A stretch of 64,000 nucleotides of DNA. Origin: CAYPEK01 sp964409645. GTDB taxonomy: Bacteria > UBP15 > UBA6099. The DNA lies in NCBI GenBank assembly GCA_964409645.1, contig CAYPEK010000007.1:1-64000 (forward strand), written 5' to 3'. The position numbers and the translations under genes were made by a program. Position 1 is the first letter of the stretch; each line of letters opens with the position of its first letter. This document shows positions 34,570-45,600 of this stretch, one piece after another. The notes below the pieces were generated by a model. That model had not been told where the DNA came from, did not search any database, and was given only the letters and a program-made list of their open reading frames with translations.

Positions 34570-35611
34570 AGCGTCTGCCTCCGAGACGTCCGCAAGCTGC
34601 TGAGATTTCCTGACCGCGGCTCCGGCGGACGAATACGTCCAGTCCGCGCTGCAACACCGTTTTCCTGAATTGTTCAACGACATCCGGATTGGGGCGTTTC
34701 AATTCCGAACCCGGAAATTCATTGAACGGAATCAGATTTATTCTACACGGAATTCCCGAAAGAAGTCCAGACAATCTATGAGCGTTGTGTTCGGAGTCGT
34801 TGATCCCCGCGAGCAGCACGTATTCAAACGTGATGCGGTCGCTGCCTCGGAGCGGGTACTCACGGCAGGCATCGACGATTTTGTGTATCGGATATTTTTT
34901 GTTGGACGGCATGATGAGCGCGCGCGTCTTGTCGTCGGGCGCATTGAGCGAGATCGCGAGGTTGGCGAGTCCGAGACGTCCGAACTCTTCGAATCGGTCG
35001 GTAATGCCGACTGTCGAAACCGTGATCCGGCGCGGCGAAACTCCGCAGCCGTCTTTCGACGTGATGGCGGTCAGCGCTTTGACGAGATTCGCGAAGTTGT
35101 CGAACGGCTCCCCCATTCCCATGAAGACGAGGTTGGTGATTTTGCGATCCGGCTCGACGGCCCGGCGCGCTTCGAGAAACTGATCGATAATTTCCGCCGG
35201 TTGCAGATTGCGTGTGAACCCGAGTGCGCCGGTTGCGCAGAAGCGGCAGGCGCGCTTGCATCCGGCCTGAGAGGAGACGCAGAGTGTGATCCGCTCGTCG
35301 CTCGGGATAAGGACGGATTCGATGCGCGCGCCGTCCGAAAGCTCGAACGCGAATTTGGTTGTGCCGTCGGCGGCGTTTTCGCGCACGGCCGTGCGGAGAC
35401 TGTTTATCGCGAACTTCTTGTCGAGCGCGTCGCGGAGGGTTTTCGGGAGGTTCGACATGTCGTCGAACGACGCCGCGTTTTTGGAATAGAGCCATTCCGC
35501 AATTTGTTTTGCCCTGAATCGCGGCTCTCCGATTTCGCTCATGAATGCTTCGAGCTCTTCGCGCGAAAGGTTTTTGATTTTCGTTTTTGTTTTCATAAGT
35601 CCGGAAGGCAT
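34550..35611 (-). CDS. rlmN: 23S rRNA/tRNA (adenine-C2) methyltransferase RlmN
   Basis: This 353-residue radical-SAM methylase modifies A2503 of 23S rRNA and A37 of some tRNAs. The 4Fe-4S cysteines are in the CxxxCxxC motif at 118, 122 and 125 (AGCKRACRFC). The SAM-binding stretch FMGMGEPFDNF is present, and the second methyl-carrying cysteine is Cys340 near the C-terminus (EISAACGRL). A second in-frame ATG lies five codons later. A TATAAT-like sequence lies directly before the start, and the divergent thiE locus begins about 20 nt away. Confidence 0.94.
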   Translation of the reverse strand: MPSGLMKTKTKIKNLSREELEAFMSEIGEPRFRAKQIAEWLYSKNAASFDDMSNLPKTLRDALDKKFAINSLRTAVRENAADGTTKFAFELSDGARIESVLIPSDERITLCVSSQAGCKRACRFCATGALGFTRNLQPAEIIDQFLEARRAVEPDRKITNLVFMGMGEPFDNFANLVKALTAITSKDGCGVSPRRITVSTVGITDRFEEFGRLGLANLAISLNAPDDKTRALIMPSNKKYPIHKIVDACREYPLRGSDRITFEYVLLAGINDSEHNAHRLSGLLSGIPCRINLIPFNEFPGSELKRPNPDVVEQFRKTVLQRGLDVFVRRSRGQEISAACGRLGGRRFDKEEE

Positions 35612-35720
35612 TATAATAAAAATGTTCTTGATATGAAAGAAGGCGGGCGATACGGAAAATATCGGACTCTATCTCATAACGGACGACAGGCGCAGCCGGG
35701 GCAGGAACGCGGCGGCGGTT

Positions 35721-36278
35721 GTGGCGGCGGCGGTTCGCGGCGGTGTGCGGCTGATCCAGTACAGGCCGGACGCACTCACCGACGCCGAATTTCTCGAACG
35801 CGCGAAAGCGCTCGTCGATATAACGCGACCGGCGGGCTGCAAGCTGCTTCTCAACGACCGCGCGGACATTGCGTATCTGTCCGGTGCGGGCGGGGTACAT
35901 CTCGGGCGCGGCGATCTGCCGGTTGCGGAGGCGCGACGGCTGCTCGGGCCGGGGGCGATAATCGGCTACTCCGCGCACGAGCCGGCCGAGGCGGCGCGGG
36001 TGCAGGCGGAGGGCGCGGACTTCATCACCTATTCGCCGATATTCCCAACAACGTCACACTCGAAAAAGCGGGACTTGGTCGGGGTGGACGGTCTGAAAGC
36101 GGTCGTCGAGGAGCAGCGGATAGAGATTCCGGTGTACGCACTTGGCGGCGTGGGATTGGAGCAGGTGAGGATTTTGAGGGCCGCGGGCATCCGCCGTGCG
36201 GCGGTGGTGACGGCGGTGACCGAGGCGGACGACATGGCGGCGGCGGCGGCGCGACTGATCGAAGAATTATCGGCTTGA
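35721..36278 (+). CDS. thiE: Thiamine-phosphate synthase ThiE, 5' end unresolved
   Basis: ThiE joins the pyrimidine and thiazole moieties to make thiamine phosphate. Visible motifs are LIQYRPDALTD, CKLLLNDRADIA, GVHLGRGDLPV, IIGYSAH, YSPIFPTTSHSKK and a C-terminal ALGGVG. The GTG used here is the first ordinary start codon in frame. The conserved ThiE N-terminus GLYLITDD is encoded in the same frame just upstream (35664-35687), where only a TGA at 35634 and no ATG, GTG or TTG is found. An ATG with a fair context (35633) lies in a different frame. The gene is therefore either frameshifted or misassembled near its start, or begins at a rare start codon. Confidence 0.8.
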   Translation: MAAAVRGGVRLIQYRPDALTDAEFLERAKALVDITRPAGCKLLLNDRADIAYLSGAGGVHLGRGDLPVAEARRLLGPGAIIGYSAHEPAEAARVQAEGADFITYSPIFPTTSHSKKRDLVGVDGLKAVVEEQRIEIPVYALGGVGLEQVRILRAAGIRRAAVVTAVTEADDMAAAAARLIEELSA

Positions 36279-36655
36279 CATAAGCCCCAGAACACCTTTC
36301 TATTAACAATTAAACCATAAAGAATTATTGCATTTTTGCGACATCTGTGTGGCATAAATGCCACATCCATCGAAAGTAGAAGCGTGTTTTTTGAATATAA
36401 GTAGAATAAATTGATTGACATTACAATTATATGTGATTTATCTCCTTTATTTTGATTCAAAAATTGGCATCAAATTTGTTGGTTTTATATTCATGATGTG
36501 TAATAACAAAACAAACCATTTAATTGAGAATATATATAATTAATGATAGAATGAAATATTGATTACTATATTGGGATAGACAGGTTAATAATCGGGCAGA
36601 TAAAAATGATTTATTATCAATTAGTAAAAATCCATTAAAGACAGGGATCAAATCT
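36279..36655. other. AT-rich upstream region of the giant gene
   Basis: This 377-bp stretch has no gene. It is much more AT-rich than its neighbours and holds a good promoter at 36524-36552 plus a lone TTGACA at 36415-36420. The resulting 5' leader of about 95 nt has no obvious riboswitch fold. Confidence 0.55.
36524..36552 (+). promoter_or_regulatory. Sigma70-type promoter of the giant gene
   Basis: TTGAGA, a 17-nt AT-only-rich spacer and TAGAAT, about 103 nt before the start codon. Confidence 0.6.
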
Positions 36656-39600
36656 ATGAAGAAGTTTTCAGTGATCTTGCCATTGATGATACTGGTGATG
36701 GGAGGAATGGCGCTGACAGCACGGGCGGCATGCACGCTTGGCGCCGGGGCGGTGTGCGTCGTGTTGCAGGACAGTCTCGGTGCATCCGTTGTGGGCGACA
36801 CAAGCACACTCGTGTCGATCACGTTCGAGGGCACGGACGGCGACCTGCTGTCGCTCCCGAATACGATATGGAACAACGTGGTTGACGGAGGCGCACAGGA
36901 CGACGACGGCGTGGCCGACGGCGACATCGAGCTTTCGATGGCGCATGTGTCGGCGCAGGTGACATCGACGGATGCAAGCGACTGGTATTACAGCATAGTA
37001 AGCACATCGGGATTCGTGAATCAGATATCCGCGAATTTAGATTATGACGAAACACACGCATCGACCAATACAACAACGGCGACTTTGGAATACACATTAA
37101 AAGTAACGATAAAGAACGAAATTTTCGGCGACGTTCTGCCGGGCGGCAACATAACGGTAACCGGTGCGACATCACCGAGCGACTGCAACGCGGTGTACGG
37201 GGACAACGGGCCGAAAGACAAGGACTCGACTGTCGGAGTTATTCAGATTGCCTGCGCGGCGGACAGCAGCGCGGACCCGGTGAGTGTCAAAGTTCACTAC
37301 GACGGTTTTTTAGACTACACGGACGCGACTCACTCGATATCTAACGGCTCACAGCTTGAGATCGTGAGCGAGAACGATTTTCCTTATGTGATTACGGCGC
37401 AGGACGAACTTGGCGGCGTGGTCACTTTGACGAATGGCAACACGGTGACGGGACTTTCGCTTGTTATGTCCAAATCGAACGGAGGCACGCTCTATCTGGC
37501 GGCGACGGGCGGACCGTCGCAGATAACGATCTCGGAGCCCGGTTACATTCAGGAGACAACGACGACCGGCCCATACACATACTCGGCGAGCGGAGTGCAG
37601 ACGGCGCTTACGTTTCAGGCGGCGGGCAACGGGCCCGCGCTGCCGTTCGGCTTTATAGTCACGGCGCAGAACGAAGCTGACGGGGCGGCGGTGACGCTTG
37701 CGGCCGGCGCGACGGTTTCGGGAACCGGCCTGACCGTGATAACGACGAGTTTCAACGGCGGCAACGCATACGTAGCCGCGAGCGGCGGACCGGGGACGTT
37801 CACACTGGCGACGCCGGGCTACATTACCACGACCACCGGCGGCAACTGGACATACGACGATACGACGCAGCAGACGGTGAATTTCGACGGCAGTGGCGCG
37901 CCGGACGGCGCACAGTTACCGTATGCGCTCAAGGTTGTTGTGTACGACGAAGCGGGCGGCGCGGCGAACGGCTGCACAGTGACGCACGGCGGCACGGCGG
38001 TCGCGAACACGGTCGGAAATGCATACTATTTCACAACCACGGTGGCCGGCGCGCTGAGTGTGAGCAAAGCCGGATATGTAACAATAGACAGCGGAAACAA
38101 CACCGAATTGTCGTCGATACAGGTGGGCTCGACCGATCAGGGCGTCATAACGGTCGGAGTAAACGGAGCGCTCGGCGAAACGGTTTGCAATGGAACGCAC
38201 ACGGCGGGCGCGGACATCACGTGCAGCGGCCTAAAGTTCCCGTTGCGGCTTGTCGTCGAGGACGAATTCGGAGACACGACGAACATGACGGCGCTGGCGC
38301 CGACGTTTCAGGGCGGCGGTGCGACGCATCCGGCGGGCACGAACAGGTATTTCTGGACAAATGACGGCGTTGCGGGTGGTGTGCTGTCGGTGCCCGCAAG
38401 CGGCTACGTCACAATGGACAACACGCAGGACACGTCGCTGAATCAGATAAGCACGAACGCCGCCACCGGACAGACGGATATATTTATGAGCGGCGCGACC
38501 GCGCTGAACTCGGCGATCGCCGCCGGTTCATCCGTGACGGTGAAAGGCGTGATGTTCGCATTTGTTATTTCGGCGCAGGACGAACTCGGGAACACGCTGA
38601 CGCTGACGATGGCGAACTCGCCTATGACGCTCGCGAGCCTTACACAGGTGGCTTTGAACGAACGGAGCGGGAGCCTGTATCTCGCGGCGACGGGCGGTCC
38701 CGGCACGGTGCGGCTTGAAACTTATGGTTACGTGCGGGAAACATCGAATGCTTTTACTTACAACGCCGCCGCGCAGCAGACGATAGACTTTGACGGGACG
38801 GACGGCACGGCGCTGCCGTTCGCGTTCGTGATCTCGGCGACGGACGAGCTGACTAACGCGCTGACGCTGACAACGGCGAACTCGCCGATCACGCTGAGCG
38901 GGCTGACGCAGGTTGATCTTAGGGACAGCGGCGGGAGCCTGTATCTCGCGGCGACGGGCGGCCCCGGCACGGTGCTGATCGAAACGAGTGGTTACGTGCG
39001 TGAAACGTCCAACGCGTTCACTTACGACAATTCGACGCAGCAGACGATAGACTTCGACGGAACGGACGGCACGCGACTGCCGTTCGCATTCATAATCACG
39101 GCGCAGGACGAACTCGGCAATGCGCTGACATTGACGACCGGCAACACGGCGGCGACACTGACGGGACTGACGCAGGTGGCGCTGGACGACAACGGAGGTA
39201 ATCTCTACCTCGCGGCATCGGGCGCGGGTACGATCCGGCTCGACCCGAATAACGGGTACGTGCAAGCGACGACGGCCGGAAGCTGGACTTACGACAACAC
39301 GACGCAGCAGGTGGTGAATTTCGACGGCAGCGGCGCGCCGGACGGCCCCGCGCTTCCGTTCGCGTTCAAAATCACGGCGCAGGACGAACTGAGTAATACG
39401 CTGTCGTTGACGATTGCCAACTCACCGATCACGCTTGCAGGCATTGTGCAGGTGGACCTTCAGGAGAGCGGCGGGGCGCTTTATCTTGCGGCGACGGGCG
39501 GCCCCGGCACTGTGCGGCTCGAAACGAGCGGCTACGTGCGCGAAACGTCGAACGCTTTCACTTACGACAACACGACTCAGCAAACTATAGATTTCGACGG

Positions 39601-42600
39601 CACGGACGGGACGAAACTGCCGTTCGCGTTCGTGATTTCGGCGCAGGACGAACTAGGAAACACGCTGACGCTGACGACCGCAAACTCGCCGCTGACGCTG
39701 ACAACTCTGGTACAGGTCGCGCTCGACGACAGCGCGGGCAAGCTGTATCTTGCGGCAACGGGCGGCGCGGGCACTGTGCGGCTCGAAACTTACGGCTACG
39801 TGCGCGAAACATCGAACGCTTTCACTTACGACAACACGACGCAGCAGACAATAGATTTCGACGGGACGGACGGCACGGCGCTGCCGTTCGCGTTTGTTAT
39901 TTCGGCGAACGACGAACTCGGTAACGCCATGACACTGACGGCGGCGGGGGCGACGTTTGCCCTAACCGGCCTGACACAGGTCGATTTGAAGGATGACGGA
40001 AGCGACTTGTATCTTGCGGCGACGGGCGCGGGAACGATGCAGTTGACTATGGACGGATATGTGACGGAGACGACGGCCGGAAGCTGGACGTATGACAACA
40101 CGACGCAGCAGACGGTGAACTTCGACGGGAGCGGCTCGCCCGACGGTCCGGCGCTCGCATTCGGGTTCAAGATAACAGCGCAGGACGAACTCGGCAACGC
40201 TCTGACTCTGAATGCAGTCGATTCCACGATTACGCTCGGCGGCACACTTACGCAGGTGGACTTGCAGTATAACGCGGGCACGGCGTACCTCGCGGCGACG
40301 GGCGCCGGAGCGATAACGGTCGGCCAGCAGGGTTACGTTGATAAAGCAAGCGCATCATACACATACAGTTCAGCCGCACAGCAGACGGTTGCTTTTACCG
40401 GAACGACAGGTCTGCCGTTCGGCTTCAAAATCACAGCTGCGGACGAACTCGGCAACGCGATTACGTTGTCGGCGGTGAACACTACGTTCACGCTGGGCGG
40501 TACGCTTGTTCAGGTGGACCTGCAATACAGCGGCGGAACCGCTTATCTCGCCGCCACGGGCGCGGGGACTTTAACGCTCAGCCAACTTGGGTACATTGAC
40601 ACAGTGAGCGCCGCGCAAACTTATGTATCGACGGCGCAGACGTCGGTGGCGTTCACAGGCGCTACGGGGTTGCCGTTTGCATTCACGATCACGGCGCAGG
40701 ATGAACTCGGCAACGCGGTAACATTGACGACAACTAACTCGGCATTGACGCTGACAGGTCTGACGCAGGTGGATTTGAAGAGCAGCGGCGGAACGCTGTA
40801 TTTCGCCGCGACGGGCGGACCGGGCACGATCCGGCTCGAGACACAGGGGTATGTCCGCGAGACGACGGCGGGCAACTGGACATATAACCCTGCCGCGCAG
40901 CAGGCGGTGGCATTCGACGGGAGTGGCGCGCCGGACGGACCGGCGTTGCCGTTCGCCTTCATAATCGCGGCCAACGATGAACTGGGCAATGCGCTGACGC
41001 TGACGACGGTGAACTCGACGCTTGCGCTGACCGGCCTTACGCAGGTTGATTTAAAGGATAATGGCGGCTCGCTGTATCTGGCGGCGACGGGCGCCGGAAC
41101 GATTCAACTCACGATGCAGGGTTACGCGCGGGAGACAACGCTCGGAACTTGGACTTATGATAACACCACGCAGCAGACGGTGAATTTCGACGGCAGCGGG
41201 ACTCCGGACGGAGCGGCGCTTCCGTTCGCGTTCAAAATCGCCGCTAACGACGAACTTGGCAACGCGTTGACGTTGACGACCGGCAACACAGCGGTGACGC
41301 TGACCGGGCTGGTGCAGGTGGATTTGCAGGATAACGGCGGCTCGCTGTATCTCGCGGCGACGGGCGCCGGAACGATCCGGCTCGATCCGAACAATGGATA
41401 TATTCAAAAGACGACGCTGGGCACTTGGACGTACAGCAGCGCGGCGCAGCAGCCTGTGAACTTCGACGGCAGCGGGACGCCCGACGGCCCGGCGCTTCCG
41501 TTTGCGTTCAAGATCACGGCGCAGGATGAACTGAGCAACACGCTGACGCTGACGACGGCGAACTCGCCGATCACGCTGACGGGGTTGGTACAGGTGGACT
41601 TGCAGGACAACGGCGGCGCGCTGTATCTCGCGGCGACGGGCGGCCCCGGCTCGGTGCGGCTCGAAACGGACGGCTATGTGCGTGAGACATCAAGCAACTT
41701 CACTTACGACAACACGGCGCAGCAGACGATAGATTTCGACGGCACGGACGGCACGAAACTGCCGTTTGCGTTCGTGATCTCGGCGCAGGATGAACTCGGC
41801 GACACATTGACGCTGACAACAGCAAACTCGCCGGTTACACTGACGGGACTGACGCAGGTGGCGCTCGACGACAGTACAGGGAAGCTGTATCTCGCGGCGA
41901 CGGGCGGTCCGGGTTCAGTGCGGCTCGAAACGCTGGGCTATGTGCGGGAAACGACGACTCTCGGAACTTGGACTTACGACAATACGACGCAGCAAACGAT
42001 AGATTTCGACGGCACGGACGGAACGGCGCTTCCGTTCGCATTTGTTGTATCTGCGCAGGATGAACTGACGAATGCGCTGACGCTGACGACGACTACTTCC
42101 GCGTTGACGCTTACAAGTCTGACGCAGGTTGCTTTAAAGGATAATGGCGGATTGCTGTACCTTGCGGCGACGGGCGGCCCCGGCACGGTGCGGCTCGAAA
42201 CTCAGGGCTACGTTCGGGAGACGACGACCGCAAGCTGGACGTATGACAACACCACGCAGCAAACGCTGGACTTTGACGGAACGGACGGAACGGCGCTGCC
42301 GTTCGCGTTCAAGATAAACGCCAACGACGAGCTTGGCAACGCGCTTACGTTGGCAACAGGCACCGACGGGGTGAGCCTGACGGGACTGACGCAGGTTGCG
42401 CTCGACGACAACGCGGGCGCTCTGTACCTCGCTGCAACAGGCACGGGGTACATCCGTGTCGATCCGAATAACGGTTACGTGCACGCAACGACGGTTGGCA
42501 CGTGGACTTACGATATCACAACGCAGCAGACTGTTAATTTCGACGGGAGCGGGACACCTGACGGCCCGGGACTTCCGTTCGCGTTCAGAATCGCCGCGAA

Positions 42601-45600
42601 CGACGAACTCGGCAACGCTCTCAGCCTGACGACGGCGACATCAGCGATAGTTCTGACCGGCCTCGCGCAGGTGGATTTGAGAAACAATGGCGGTTATCTG
42701 TATCTTGCGGCGACGGGTGGTCCCGGTACGGTGCGGCTCACGACGCAGGGGTATGTTCAGGAGACGACACTCGGCAACTGGACTTATGACAGCACGGCAC
42801 AGCAATATATCAACTTCGACGGCAGCGGCGCACCGGACGGAGCGGCGCTTCCGTTCGCGTTCAAGATAACCGCGATAGATGAACTGGACAACGCGCTGAC
42901 GCTGACGACGGCAAACACGCCGGTGACGCTGACCGGATTGACGCAGGTGGATTTGAGGAACAGCGGCGGGAGCCTCTATCTTGCGGCGACAGGCGGTCCC
43001 GGCACGGTGCGGATCGATCCGACCGGTTACGTGCAGGAGACGACGGCCGGCAACTGGACGTACAACGCCGCGGCGCAGCAGACGATAAACTTCGACGGAA
43101 GCGGAGCGCCCGACGGCGCAAAGATTCCGTTCGCGTTTGTGATCTCGGCGAACGACGAGCTTGGCAATGCGCTGACGCTGACGACGACTACTTCCGCTCT
43201 GACGCTCACGAGTCTGACTCAGGTGGCTCTGGACGACAGTGGCGGGAGCCTCTATCTTGCGGCGACGGGCGGCCCCGGCTCGTTGAGGCTTGAAACACAG
43301 GGATATGTACAGGAAACGACGACCGCAGCTACATGGACTTACGACAATACAACGCAACAGACGGTTGACTTTGATGGAACGGATGGGACGGCGCTGCCGT
43401 TCGCATTCGTGATAAATGCCAATGACGAACTCGGCAATGCTCTCACGTTGACAACCGGCACCGACGGGGTCAGCTTGACCGGCCTGACGCAGGTCGCGCT
43501 CGACGACAATGCGGGCGCGCTCTACCTCGCGGCGACAGGCACCGGCTACATCCGCGTCGATCCGAACAACGGATACGTGCGCACGACGACCGCCGGAACG
43601 TGGGCATACGACATCACGACACAACAGACGGTTGACTTTGATGGAACGGACGGCCCGGGCCTTCCGTTCGCATTTACGATAAGCGCCAACGACGAACTCG
43701 GGAATGTGCTGAGCCTGACGACGGCGACATCTGCGATAGTCCTGACCGGTCTCGCACAGACGGACCTGAGAAACAGCGGCGGCAAGCTCTATCTCGCGGC
43801 GACTGGTGGTCCCGGCACAGTGCGGCTCACGACACAGGGATATGTTCAGGAGACGACACTTGGCAACTGGACATACGACAGCACAGACCAGCAGGACATT
43901 TACTTCGATGGTAGTGGCGCCCCGGACGGAGCCGCTCTTCCGTTCGCATTCAAGATAACTGCGATAGATGAGCTCGATAACGCACTGACACTGACGACGG
44001 CGAATACGCCGGTGACATTGACCGGCCTGACGCAGGTTGCGCTGGACGACAGCGGCGGCTCGCTGTATCTTGCGGCGACGGGCGGTCCCGGCACGGTTCG
44101 GATCGAACCGACCGGATACGTGCAGGAAACAACGGGCGGCAACTGGACGTACAACACGGCGGCGCAGCAGACGATTAATTTCGACGGCAGCGTCGCGCCG
44201 GACGGCTCGAAGATTCCGTTCGCTTTCAGGATCACGGCAGACGACGAATTGGGCAACGCGCTGACTCTGACTTCCGCGCTCTCGTCGCTTTCGGGCGCGA
44301 GTCTGACGGTAGTCGATACGAAATCGAATGCGGGAGCTTTGTATGTCGCCGGCACGACATCGGGCGCCGGAGCTTTCGTACTCAGGCATAACGCGGGATA
44401 TGTGGACAGCACAACGACCGCCGCGACGTGGGTTTACGACAACACGGCGCAGCAGGCGCTGGCGTTCGACGGAACGGACGCCCCGGCGCTTCCGTTCGCG
44501 TTCCTCATCACCGCGACAGACGAGTTGACAAACAGCCTCACGCTCACGGCCGCGAACACAACGGTTACGCCCGGCGGAGGCATGACGCAGACTGCTTTGC
44601 AGTACAGCGGAGGAACAGGATATCTTGCGGCGACGGGGTCCGCGACGATAACGCTCGACAAACAGGGCTACGTTGACAAGATGAGCGCGACGCAGACTTA
44701 CGACCCTGCGGCGCAGCAGACGGTTGCATTCGCCGGAACAACGGCGCTGCCGTTCGGATTCAAGATTCTGGCATACGACGAACTCGGTAACAGCGTGGCG
44801 CTGTCGGCGGCGAGCTCGACATTCACACTCGGCGGCACGCTGTCGCAGGTCGATCTGCAATACGACTCCGGCACGGCGTACATAGCTGCGACGGGCGCGG
44901 GGGCATTCACGCTGCGGCAGACTGGATATGTGGACTCGACAAGCGCGTCGTACACGTATTCGGCTGCGGCGCAGACGCAGTTCTCGTACGATTCGTCCAC
45001 GGCTCTGAAGTATGCGCTCAAGGTAGCGGTGTTCGACGAGATGGGGCGCGCGGTGACGGGCTGCACGATGACTCACGGCGGTACGGCGCCCGTGCTCGCG
45101 AATCAGGGGCCGAGCAGCAACCTATATTATTTCAGCACGGCGGGGCAGGCGAATCTGGCGGTCATTCGCTCGGGATTCGTGTCGCTGGGTGTTGCGCCCG
45201 ATTTTAATTTTGTCACGCCGGGCGGCGGCGCGGTGTCGCAGACGTACATCGAGCTAACCGGCTCCGGGCACGGCTCGATCGGGACGGTTGCTGGCGGCGA
45301 GTACAAGCTTGCGGATGGCCTGAAGTACGCGACGAATGTGGAACTTAAGGTGAGCTATTACGGCGCGACAACCGGGCTCACCGGACTCGGAAATCTGACG
45401 AACTTCTACTTCGAGGACGGCGTCGGAGTGCGCGTCACTCCGACGGTTTTCTACGAAGTTGACCCGACGAATATGCCGGGCGTATATGAATTTAAGGTAC
45501 CGACTACAACGACTAAGGTTACGATAAAAGATGTTGACTTCGACGGTGACCCATGGGTGGATTTCGACGATTCGGCTCCTCTCGACCTCGGCGTATTGAC

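Noticed and set aside
34670..36283. A 537-codon plus-strand frame across rlmN and thiE.
   Set aside because: It runs antisense to rlmN and then out of frame through thiE. Its composition is Arg/Gly-rich and it matches no family; rlmN and thiE have clear motifs in other frames.
42641..45076. An 811-codon open frame on the minus strand opposite the giant gene, plus several shorter ones between 37.6 and 44 kb.
   Set aside because: They mirror the repeat unit of the giant gene, have highly Arg/His-rich composition and no RBS. They stay open because of the biased codon use of the repeats.
37381..45100. The repeat array was considered as a CRISPR-like or noncoding tandem repeat.
   Set aside because: The units keep one reading frame throughout, with lengths divisible by three and conserved protein motifs, so they are coding.
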